Assembly (NCBI GenBank): GCA_003427395.1
Contig: BFEA01000340.1
Location: 476,882 to 499,621, forward strand
From: Chara braunii
Taxonomy: Eukaryota > Streptophyta > Charophyceae > Charales > Characeae
Direction of reading: 5' to 3'
DNA: 22,740 bases
Part shown: piece after piece, positions 1-7,049 of the stretch
Layout: every line of letters begins with the position of its first letter
How positions within the stretch are numbered: the stretch's first letter is position 1
Notes under the pieces: generated by a model
Database searches by the model: none
Told to the model about the DNA's origin: nothing
What the model saw: the letters and a program-made list of their open reading frames with translations, nothing else
Made by a program: the position numbers and the translations under genes

Positions 1-40
1 CCCCTCAGTTGGCCGATCGCGACCCGGGACGGCCGCCGAA

Positions 41-110
41 ACGCCTCGTACGGCCGTACGTATGGCCCGTACGGGGGCCCGTATGTACGTCGTACAGACG
101 ACCCATATCT
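41..110. repeat. Cluster of GTAC-centred palindromes
   Basis: A perfect 14-bp palindrome (CGTACGGCCGTACG, 47-60) is followed by CCCGTACGGG (66-75) and further CGTAC/GTACG steps up to about 110. The cluster lies where similarity to ORF-B ends, so it may mark the breakpoint or a later insertion. No gene is seen here. Confidence 0.5.
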
Positions 111-119
111 GTACGGTGA

Positions 120-563
120 TTAACATAGTACGTCGGGGCCGGGCTTGCTATCGCACCGTGATAGGATGTCGAGAGGCAGATCGTCCACCAGCTGCGCCAA
201 GAACACCAACAGCTCGCTCGTGATGAGGGCGAGATTTCCTTCCTCCGCCTTGCCAAACACGATGCCCAATAGTTCTCCCTCTGTTTCCGTGCGCCACGCC
301 TGCACTATCAGCAACTCCACCTCATCATTCGGGACCTCCGTCCCTTCTCCTCCGGGCGCTGGCTCAGACCAATGAAAGATCACTTCCATGAGGCAGAAAC
401 TAAGCTCCAGGTAGGCATCCCACCAATCACTCCACTTATCTTGGTTCAAGATCGGCACGCTGAGCGGCTTGACACAGAAGGAGAGGGTGGGGGCGTGGGC
501 AGATTGCCAGAAGGTGGGGAGATCGGAAGGGAGACGGAAGAGAGAAAGACGACGACGACTCAT
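120..563 (-). CDS. ORF-B, accessory protein of the retroelement (truncated, 147 aa)
   Basis: The ATG at 563 overlaps the stop of ORF-A (ATGA). The 147-residue product matches the N-terminal part of plus-strand ORF-B. Shared blocks are LPS..PTFWQS, LSF..(K/E)PLSVP, ELSFCL, a block like ELLI(V/I)..WRT..(E)G(E/D)L(L/I)G, FG and an I..EL...QL.DDL..DI stretch. It stops at 120 just after the DI block, while the other copy continues for at least 155 residues through an acidic region. The stop follows a probable frameshift or the truncation point, because the minus-strand frame one base off reads SPAP at the position where the other copy reads SPAPY. No known domain is recognised. It is a partial gene. 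Confidence 0.65.
   Translation of the reverse strand: MSRRRLSLFRLPSDLPTFWQSAHAPTLSFCVKPLSVPILNQDKWSDWWDAYLELSFCLMEVIFHWSEPAPGGEGTEVPNDEVELLIVQAWRTETEGELLGIVFGKAEEGNLALITSELLVFLAQLVDDLPLDILSRCDSKPGPDVLC
560..563 (-). promoter_or_regulatory. ATGA stop-start overlap, ORF-A/ORF-B junction (minus copy)
   Basis: The ORF-A stop TGA and the ORF-B start ATG share two bases, in the context CCCCAATGA. The same context is present at the matching junction of the plus copy (21731-21734). Conservation of the overlap in diverged copies suggests coupled translation. Confidence 0.65.
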
Positions 564-1039
564 TGGGGCGGCGCAAAAGGGCGAAGCTCTGGGAGCAGGA
601 TCGGCGGCAAGCTGCTGGAAGAGCGAAGCTGTAGATCGATGTCGTGAGACGTCACGACCGTGTCCCCATGACGGGCCAGAAGCGCTGTCCAAGCGACCGC
701 AATCTCCTCCGCCCAAGCCCTCAAGGTCCGGAAGATGTCCGCATGGATTGCCGATGGTATCGCGGTGACATCCCCGGTGAAGACGATGATGACGGAGACA
801 TGGCTGACTCCGGGCAGAGACAGGAGATGAAAGGCCGAGACCTCAGCCAGTACACGTGTCGCTCCCGCCTGCACAAATCGGAACTCGGCTGCCGCGTGGA
901 TCGCTGCCATACTGAAGAAGGCCGCAAAACGAAGAAGGTCAGGACTAAGTCGTGCCCGCTGCACCTGCCGGATTATCGTAACTCGCCCCCTCGGGGTCAT
1001 CAATTGCGCACTGATTGGCTGCTCCACCGAAAAGCTCAT
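560..1039 (-). CDS. ORF-A, accessory protein of the retroelement (159 aa, intact)
   Basis: This is an uninterrupted 159-residue frame that starts with ATG at 1039 and ends with TGA at 560-562. It aligns over its whole length with the plus-strand ORF-A (21252-21734) at roughly 35-40 percent identity by eye. Shared blocks are MSF at the start, PRG..IRQV, RLS.DL, an Ala-rich AAA.F, AEV.A.H, SHV and FTGD. I recognise no known domain, catalytic motif, signal peptide or clear membrane segment. The C-terminus is Pro-rich. The reading frame, length and gene order are kept in two diverged copies, which argues that it was translated. The longer in-frame N-terminal extension (to 1297) is not supported, because homology begins at MSF. 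It sits where Athila-type elements carry an env-like gene, but I see no envelope features. Function unknown. Confidence 0.7.
   Translation of the reverse strand: MSFSVEQPISAQLMTPRGRVTIIRQVQRARLSPDLLRFAAFFSMAAIHAAAEFRFVQAGATRVLAEVSAFHLLSLPGVSHVSVIIVFTGDVTAIPSAIHADIFRTLRAWAEEIAVAWTALLARHGDTVVTSHDIDLQLRSSSSLPPILLPELRPFAPPQ
1036..1039 (-). promoter_or_regulatory. ATGA stop-start overlap, pol/ORF-A junction (minus copy)
   Basis: The ORF-A start ATG (1039-1037) overlaps a TGA (1038-1036) that is in the pol frame. A TAG two codons earlier now ends pol in this copy. The same CCATGAG context occurs at 21250-21256 in the plus copy, where TGA is the actual pol stop. ORF-A lies in the -1 frame relative to pol in both copies. 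Confidence 0.6.
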
Positions 1040-1041
1040 GG

Positions 1042-1445
1042 CTATGGAGGCGGAGATGGAGTTGTTGACACAGAAGGAGAAGGGGATGCTAAACAGTCGT
1101 CGTCCTCTTCGGTGTCGAAGGAGGAAGCAGACGAACGATCGGGGAGGTAGGGAGGGGACGCAGATAGGACACGTGGCGAACGATCGGACGAGCCGCCCTC
1201 GGGCGCCAGCCGCACCGTGTTCACCCCGTTTGGGCCGAGCTCGACTACGCGAAATCGCCCGAAGAATCGTGGCGCTAACTTCCCTTGGCGAGCACATTTC
1301 CTCACCTGCACCATGTCCCCCAATTTATACTGGGGCCGTGGACCCGCGTTCCCATTTCGGGCCTCGTAGCTACTGACTTGTCGTCCGTGGGCCAATTCAG
1401 TCATCCGCTGGCGTTTTCGGGCCAGCCGGGGAAGGGACCGTTGGG
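1042..1445 (-). CDS. Pol C-terminus: integrase SH3-like tail and Ser/Pro/acidic extension (fragment)
   Basis: The frame covers the end of a Ty3/gypsy pol protein. It begins with a basic stretch containing LARKRQRMTELAHGRQV, which is identical in the plus-strand element. A block with KLGDMVQVRKCA and RFRVVELGPNG follows; it matches the small beta-barrel C-terminal region of gypsy integrases, which helps bind DNA. The last ~45 residues are rich in Ser and Pro with one acidic cluster (EEDDD). The frame ends at TAG (1042-1044). Two codons further on, still in frame, lies a TGA overlapping the ATG of ORF-A; that TGA is the stop used in the other copy, so the TAG looks like a late nonsense change that costs only two residues. 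Upstream of 1445 the frame stays open to about 1545 but no longer matches the element. Confidence 0.75.
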
Positions 1446-2250
1446 ACCACGCCCCAGGTGGTGATTTCTTGGCAGTGTGTACCCGGGTGCTCCCTTTCCT
1501 GTGTGACACATATGCATGTGACAGCATGTCCAAGCACACATTCAACGGAATGCGCCAGGTACTTGGTCACACAGCACCTAAAGTGAGGTACAAAGGATGC
1601 AGAGAAGCAGTGGAGAGGCCTTTACTGTCTTGTGAAGGCCCCAATTAGTGTAACCACGTGTGCCACGGAGCGCAAGTTTCTGGGTGGGTTTTTTTTTTTT
1701 TTTTGGACGCATCTGTTCAATGTTCATCCATAGTCAAATCCTTCTTTTTTTTTTTTTTTGACCATTTATCGATGTATGTGCGTCATCCTTCTGCAGGGGT
1801 CGGGACCCACTAGAGAAGATTTACAACGACTTGCTGGCATTTTCAATCACTTGCGGTGTTTATGACACATACAGTCTGTGGATGGAGATTGATTTCCACG
1901 GGTCGCAGGTGGCGCTCTCCACCAATAGATGGAGCAGCCCGGCCGCGCCGGATTTTCCAAGCAGGGCGAGGTACTGGTGGTTCAATAGAAGTTCCTATTT
2001 GCACGGGTGTGTGGGATGCAATTTTTCTTTCCCATTTCGTCCGGCCCACCTCCATCTTTTTAGTTTCTTTTTTAGTTTCTTTTATGGTTTTACTTACCGT
2101 AAGTAGAAAAACGAGGTTTTAAAACCCGCAAAACTCGGGAAAGCCATTTTCTTAATGCGAAAACAGCGTCACACATGTTGTACAACGCTGCTAGTGGGTC
2201 CCGACTCTTGCTAGTAATTCTGATGCTGTGCCTGCAAATGGGTGGCTGTA
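1446..2250. other. Non-coding stretch with T tracts
   Basis: No supported gene. It contains two T homopolymers (about 1689-1704 and 1745-1759) and ordinary mixed sequence. Open frames here are short, overlap each other on both strands and show no recognisable motif. Confidence 0.5.
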
Positions 2251-2430
2251 GCCGTACCCAACGGTACCCATCTGTACCCGAGTGTACCCAACCGTACCCA
2301 ACCGTACCCAGCTATACCCAGCCACACTCAGCGGTACCCTGCTATACCCAGCCAATCCCATCCGTGCCCAACTGTACCCAGGAGAGCCCAAATGTACCCA
2401 GCTGTATCCAGCCGAACCCAGGCGGACGCA
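2251..2430. repeat. Decamer minisatellite, 18 units
   Basis: Eighteen consecutive 10-bp units run without any indel. The core is nnnGTACCCA: the last six or seven bases are conserved and the first three vary. The array is followed directly by a T tract. Because 10 leaves a remainder of 1 when divided by 3, each frame cycles through the same codons, so all three forward frames spell a similar decapeptide (YP.VP..TQP). The long open frames across the array are therefore a by-product of the repeat and not evidence of a gene. Confidence 0.9.
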
Positions 2431-2588
2431 GCCCTTTTTTTTTTTTTTTTCTTCCCCTGAAACCGACTCAGGGACCAGGACTGGGCAACATCGTTTAAAA
2501 TGGTGTGTGGCATTCTTTTCTCATTAAAAACGCATAAACAATGCTATTTTTCATTTACACGAATGCAATGAAAAGGACCCAAAAAACG

Positions 2589-2665
2589 AAAAATCAGGGG
2601 GCCTGACATCGACATCATGACAGTACAGGCTGTGCATCCACACTTCCACTTCCACCAACCCGGTA
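2589..2665 (+). repeat. Flanking duplication, left copy
   Basis: This is the left copy of a sequence repeated at 2969-3039, offset by 380 bp. The two copies are nearly identical, except that the left one has a 6-bp internal duplication (ACTTCC). It is best read as an unusually long target-site duplication of the 2666-2968 insertion. Confidence 0.7.
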
Positions 2666-2968
2666 AGTTCCAACCTCCCGAGGTAGGGAGGTAATGTTAG
2701 TTACGTCCAGCAGCCAACACAGTCTCAAGACTTAGGACTGCTGAGGCGAAGTTGTGCATGTTTGGTTACGCAAGTCTGTTCTTTGGTGTTGGTAGGGGGT
2801 TGGTCCCCGTGGGCTCAGCCCACTAAGCGAAGCTGGGTAACGCTCCCAGTATGGTTCTGTTCTCCGGGTAGACTGTGAGGACCCCGGCCTCAAATCTATT
2901 GTTATGAATACAAGTGACCTTGTTCTGTGAAAAAAATAATAATAATAATAATAAAAAATAAAAATAAA
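2666..2968 (+). mobile_element. LINE/SINE-like insertion with (TAA)n / A-rich 3' tail
   Basis: About 303 bp lies between two copies of one 71-77 bp sequence. It ends in an A run, a TAA array and an A-rich tail (2931-2968), the usual 3' end of a target-primed non-LTR element. Inside are two hairpins: CCTCCC/GGGAGG (2674-2691) and GTGGGC-TCA-GCCCAC (2809-2823). There is no coding frame of note, so this is a 5'-truncated LINE or a SINE. The family was not identified. Confidence 0.55.
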
Positions 2969-3039
2969 AAAAATCAGGGGGCCTGACATCGACATCATGA
3001 CAGTACAGGCTGTGCATCCACACTTCCACCAACCCGGTA
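2969..3039 (+). repeat. Flanking duplication, right copy
   Basis: This is the right copy of the 2589-2665 sequence, starting after the A-rich tail of the insertion and ending at GGTA. After it the sequence is unique. Confidence 0.7.
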
Positions 3040-3126
3040 CATCTGCATGCGACCTTCCCACCGGCCTGTTCGCAGTCTTCCACGGAAATCTCAATATTCT
3101 CAATTTCTGCAAAAGAAAAATAGCAA

Positions 3127-3190
3127 GGCGCGAAGCTTCAAAAACNCCCCCCCCCCCCCTAAAAAAACCATAGAATTGAAGCTTCGCGCC
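3127..3190. repeat. 64-bp foldback with 15-bp arms
   Basis: GGCGCGAAGCTTCAA (3127-3141) is followed by its exact reverse complement at 3176-3190. The 34-nt loop holds an ambiguous base (3146) and a C homopolymer of about 13. It is either a very short inverted-repeat element or a stable cruciform. No protein is encoded. Confidence 0.7.
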
Positions 3191-3940
3191 AAAGTGGCCA
3201 ACTAACTGGCCAACAAATGAATTAAAAAAAATTATACTGCACAGGACAGCTCGGGATAAAATAAGGAAAGTAGACACCATAGATAATGCCAGAAATTCGT
3301 AGGAGGAGCCGGAGAGATGGGCCGCAGGCCCGCACACCGCGGGAATCTCGACGGGCGGGTGGGACCGCTTCACCAAAACTTAGGTGAGAAGAAAGACTCC
3401 TCCTTGTGAGTGGTGCTGACTGCCGGTGCTGTGGGTGCAGGTTCGCATATGCCATGACTGCTGGGACCGGCCGGACTCCAGAGGGCGCAGCATCGGAGGG
3501 ATCGCAACTTGATGTGGCTGGGCAAACGCCAGTCACATATACTGTTGCAGGGCCGAGTGTGGGACCAGGGAGGACCAGCGATTCAGTTCTCCAACCTGGG
3601 AGAGTGTCCTGTCCCACGAATACCTGTCGTAGATCTTGTGTGTGGAGATTGTCTGCCAAAGATAGTCGCAGTACTGTAGAAAGGTATCCAAGTTGAAAAT
3701 AGTCTTGCCACTAATGTAGAGAATTAGTGGCTCCGAAGAAGTCCCATAAGTCCCAGTCTCAACTGAAAAGTCCCAAAGAAAGACAACCGATGATAACCGT
3801 CGGAAAAGACCCTGGCCGACCATGATGCGACCAACCAAATAAACTGAAGTACAACAGTTATTGGCCGATGGGCAGCTGCCTCCACGAAAACAAAGAGAAT
3901 CTACACTAGCAGTAGATACGCAAAACGATCAATGACTGAC
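3191..3940. other. Stretch without a supported gene
   Basis: Open frames of 90-145 codons occur on both strands and overlap heavily, but none shows a known motif or a convincing start. The sequence is of balanced composition and could be old transposon or intron sequence. Confidence 0.4.
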
Positions 3941-4190
3941 CTTTGTCACGGACGGCCGCACGAGCACAAGCGTAAATCGGACCTAGTCGGTCCTGGCTCC
4001 AGGCCTGACAAGCCTGAGTGTCCAATCCTTCAACCTGCAAAATAAGGGATCCACACAAAACGCATGACGGCATACTCTCATGTTGAGTTTTTCTACAAAT
4101 CTCCTGGACGTGATTGCAGTCAGATTCATCCGGATCTTGCCACAATGACAGTCCTATACATTTAGGGAAGTCCAAGTTGTGAGCATGGCC
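3941..4190 (-). CDS. Possible exon of an unidentified Cys-rich protein
   Basis: On the minus strand an open frame runs between a plausible acceptor (CTAAG ending at 4190) and a good plant-like donor (AAAG followed by GTCAGT, from 3940). An in-frame TAA lies just upstream of the acceptor, as expected for an intron. The ~80-residue product has several Cys (for example ESDCNHVQEIC, SCVLCGS, TQACQAW, YACARAA) and a balanced composition. No family is recognised, no ATG is present in frame near the start and no partner exon could be assigned. A chance open frame remains quite possible. Confidence 0.22.
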
Positions 4191-4337
4191 TTAGTCACTG
4201 TGCTGATATTATATTTAACTGGGGGCTGGTTTAAAAAAAAAAAAAAAAAAAAAAAAAATCGAGGAAGCTCGTATCGGTTTATTCAACTTTATTCAAGTTT
4301 ATTGTGGATTTTTAGTTGTTCCTTGCCAGTAAGGGCC

Positions 4338-4489
4338 TACTCACACTAGCCCCTCAAAATCGCAAAATCGCAAAATCGAAAAATTGCAAAATCGCAAAAT
4401 GAGTTGGCAGATTTGAGTGCTTGTAAACGAAGGACTCGACCTGGGGCCTCATTTTGCGATTTTGTGATTTTGAGGGCCTAGTGTGAGTA
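4338..4489. mobile_element. 152-bp MITE with 39-bp terminal inverted repeats
   Basis: The left arm (4338-4376) and right arm (4451-4489) are inverted copies of 39 bp with two mismatches. They begin TACTCACACTAG and end CTAGTGTGAGTA. The inner part of each arm is built from GCAAAATC-type octamers. The outermost TA on each side could be a TA target duplication, as in Tc1/mariner (Stowaway-like) MITEs. The element has no coding capacity. Confidence 0.75.
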
Positions 4490-4595
4490 TCCTCTCAGCC
4501 TGACAATTCAGCAGTAGCATCCCTCATCCCTTGTCCAAGATGGACATAAAATAAAGGGAGTTGATGTGTGGACATCACATTGGGCATGTCAAATG

Positions 4596-4598
<3 letters not shown>

Positions 4599-4648
<50 letters not shown>
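4599..4648. repeat. (CT)n microsatellite
   Basis: About 25 CT dinucleotides. On the minus strand it reads as alternating Glu-Arg, which makes the overlapping open frames artefacts. Confidence 0.95.
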
Positions 4649-4653
<5 letters not shown>

Positions 4654-5073
4654 CCTTTCAAAGGAAATATAATATAGATGCTTGATGAGGGCAACAGAGG
4701 CTTCCACATTGACATGACACGACATGACAGGGATTTGGTGTCACAGGGAATCCTCCATGGGGAGAATGACTGCTGGTTTTCCCATCTCCTAGAGAGTGTG
4801 CAGAAGAAATTGCAATCACTTAAACCGCTAGTACACGGCCCCAGCCTTGCTGAAAAGAAACTACGCCATCCAAAAAAGATGGCGCAGGCATGTCGTCCAA
4901 AAAAAAAAAAAAACGGTGGCCTGCGTTGCTTTTGGGATTCTGGCAGGCACCCGTGGCCCATAGCTGGATGTACTTGTGCTTTAAGCCGCCAGTACGTTTC
5001 CCTGTCATTTTTCAGAGACACCCCGTGCATGCTGCCGCGTCTGGCGGGATGTAAGGGGTCTGTTTGGCTGGAC

Positions 5074-5320
5074 ATCCATCCAGCCAAAACTTCCAGGCAA
5101 AATGGGCCGTACATTTATTCATTTATTTATTTATTAATTATGAATATTGTTCAGGGCAGGGTCTTCTGCCTCCAGGGTGGTAAGAGCCCCCGGTGGTAGA
5201 AGCCTGCTTAACGCTGATGCGTTTCCAATGACATGGCACCCCTGTACTTCCTGCCCGATGCAGCAGCATGCACAGCGTGTCCAGGCAAAAACGTGTGTCA
5301 AACGTTTTGCCTGGATGGAT
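5074..5320. mobile_element. Possible foldback/MITE-like element
   Basis: ATCCATCCAGCCAAAAC (5074-5090) is matched by its reverse complement at 5304-5320 with one mismatch, giving 17-bp inverted ends about 250 bp apart. Nested hairpins sit at each end: TTTGGCTGGA/TCCAGCCAAA (5063-5088) and TCCAGGCAAAAACGT/ACGTTTTGCCTGGA (5280-5315). The interior contains a TTTA-rich tract near 5113-5140. No gene and no clear target duplication were seen. Confidence 0.45.
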
Positions 5321-5628
5321 TTCAAATGAAACAGCACCCCAGTAAGGGCCCCGTTAGACCCTCCTTGGAAAATCCTCAGGAATTAGGACGAGGTCCTTGG
5401 AATTTCGGTTTTCGGCGTCGTCGTTACACCACGTCCTAAGTTCATGGGTCCCAAGGAAAACCCTTGGAGGCCTCCGGCGCCAATTTCATATGCATACACG
5501 CGGCCGCGGGGGGCGGATATCCGTTGTCATGCTGGGATGTTCGTGCGTCGTCAGCGTGGTCCAGTGGCGGCGACAGGGAGGCCCGCCGCAGGCCACCAGG
5601 GTGGGAAAAAAAAATGGCGCGACCATCC

Positions 5629-5659
<31 letters not shown>

Positions 5660-6360
5660 CTTTTTTAAAGCTCCGATCTATTGGTGGGGAGCAACACCTG
5701 CTGGAAAACGGTCCAGCGTCCCTTACATATAACTTTGATTGAACATAATATCAATCCAAAATCCTCATATCCTAGAATGGTGTTGTACTATTCATGGAAC
5801 TCTAGATGCCTCTTCAGCCATACAAAATGACCGCCAGAAAAAAATGATTAACCTAGCATCTATCTCCATAAACTCCAACCTTTCTAATAAAATCGCCTAT
5901 CCTCCCTCTTCCCCCCCAAACCATCCCAGATCCACTAGAGCCAGAGCAGAGGGAGGAAAAGGGTCAGAAAAACACTCAGGTGATCTCAAGGAAGCTCCTG
6001 GCTGGATATCAAACCAGTTGTAGAAAGTAATCTGGGAATCTCGCTTAAAGGTCACCTGATCCTCTTCTCCTCCTGGCCACTCCACCTTCCCATCCCAGTT
6101 CAACATTTGAAATTTCAAACCTTCGTAGTGACGTGTCCGCGCCAGAGGCAAGAAGGCTGCTGGAGTGCACACTGGAGCCAAACATCCGTACGGAGGAGTA
6201 CTGGCGGGCATGGCTCAATAGGCGGGCATTGGAACTCACGCCGGCGTAGCACGAATGGTAACGGTCGTCCCGGGTAACGTCGCCAACGAGTTCCACCTTC
6301 CTCTACGGGCCGTCCATGACAATCCTGTGGACCGTCATAGCTCTCCGCGTACGTCGGGGG
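5321..6360. other. Stretch without a supported gene
   Basis: It contains a long T tract (about 5635-5660) and mixed sequence. Open frames up to about 100 codons occur on both strands, such as 5897-6211 on the minus strand and 5739-6023 on the plus strand. They match no family I know and lack good starts. Old transposon remnants are likely. Confidence 0.4.
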
Positions 6361-6361
6361 G

Positions 6362-6736
6362 GTGCATGAAGCGTGGGATTCCGTGAAGCACGTAGAGTGC
6401 TGCCGCCACATCCGTCAACGTGGAGACAAGGGAGCGAGGGCGCTGGCGAGCAAAGGGGTGTTAAGCATTTTCGCGTTGCACGTCATGAACATGGAGGGAG
6501 AGGTGCGGGCCGTTGGGAATGCATTGACAACTTCGGAGAGAAATGTCGTGGTTGCGGCTGTGTCGGTCATCGCCATTCGTTATCACATCGATAGAGCCAC
6601 AACTCGCGTGAATATGAGACTGTCCATTCGCAAGCAAAGGCAGCTCATGCAACAAGTTATGGAGGCGCCTGATTGTGTGTCGTTGTCGGAATCCATTGTG
6701 CAATTCAAGTGCGCTGTGACGAACCACTTTCTGTAA
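6362..6736 (+). CDS. Unassigned ORF, hypothetical
   Basis: This is a 124-codon open frame. The first codon is GTG, and the first ATG lies further in, so any real product would be shorter or spliced. The middle part (GEVRAVGNAL...VVVAAVSVI) loosely resembles the core of Alba-type nucleic-acid-binding proteins, but the resemblance is weak and the usual lysines are absent. An AATAAA at 6957-6962 could serve as a polyadenylation signal about 220 nt downstream. An equally long frame exists on the opposite strand (6461-6793). I would not rely on it as a gene. Confidence 0.2.
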   Translation: MHEAWDSVKHVECCRHIRQRGDKGARALASKGVLSIFALHVMNMEGEVRAVGNALTTSERNVVVAAVSVIAIRYHIDRATTRVNMRLSIRKQRQLMQQVMEAPDCVSLSESIVQFKCAVTNHFL

Positions 6737-7049
6737 CGCACGACTTTCTGCGCGGTTGCAATGAGTGGTCCTAAGTTGGGAAGGTTGGGCCAATTACGGG
6801 AGATCGGGATCGGTGGGAAGTTGCATCAGTGTCCTTGCTTTTTCGTCTTTTCGTCGCTTCTTTTCGAATGGTTGGGTTCGGAGCTGGGTGTGTCCTGGGA
6901 TGGCCGGTTGATTGATTGGTCAGCTGGATGGCTGGTGCGCCACCGCGCACGCGATTAATAAACGTTGACGTCGTTTCTTTTGTTTCGGTTCCAAACTTTT
7001 GGGCACGGACATCGTGCGGGAATTTGCTTCGTTCTTTTTGAATTTTCTG

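Larger units (their letters stand above)
1..1445 (-). mobile_element. Ty3/gypsy retroelement, 3' fragment (pol end, ORF-A, ORF-B)
   Basis: Read on the minus strand, this segment holds the last part of a pol polyprotein (integrase C-terminus plus tail), then ORF-A, then ORF-B. All three align with the plus-strand element at 20850-22740 in the same order, with the same short overlaps between genes. Similarity stops near 1445 on the 5' side, so the rest of pol is missing. On the 3' side it fades near 120, where ORF-B is cut by a stop and the sequence becomes palindromic. No LTR is recognisable. This is a truncated copy of the same family as the right-hand element but clearly diverged from it, so it is a separate insertion and not a recent duplicate. 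The element family is well supported; the exact ends are not. Confidence 0.8.

Noticed and set aside
560-1297. Longer N-terminal version of minus-strand ORF-A (245 codons)
   Set aside because: Homology with the other copy starts at MSF (1039), and the extra part overlaps the pol tail frame.
2175-2527. Pro/Tyr/Thr-rich repeat proteins in three frames, resembling cell-wall proteins
   Set aside because: All three frames are explained by the 10-bp period of the minisatellite; none has a supported start or signal peptide.
4495-4725. Minus-strand frame with long Glu-Arg repeats
   Set aside because: It is produced by the (CT)n microsatellite at 4599-4648; no unique protein sequence supports it.
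4820-4995. Direct repeat TTAA(A/G)CCGC(T/C)AGTAC at 4820-4834 and 4981-4995
   Set aside because: Only 13 of 15 bases match over a short length and no element ends or tail are visible between them; too weak to call.
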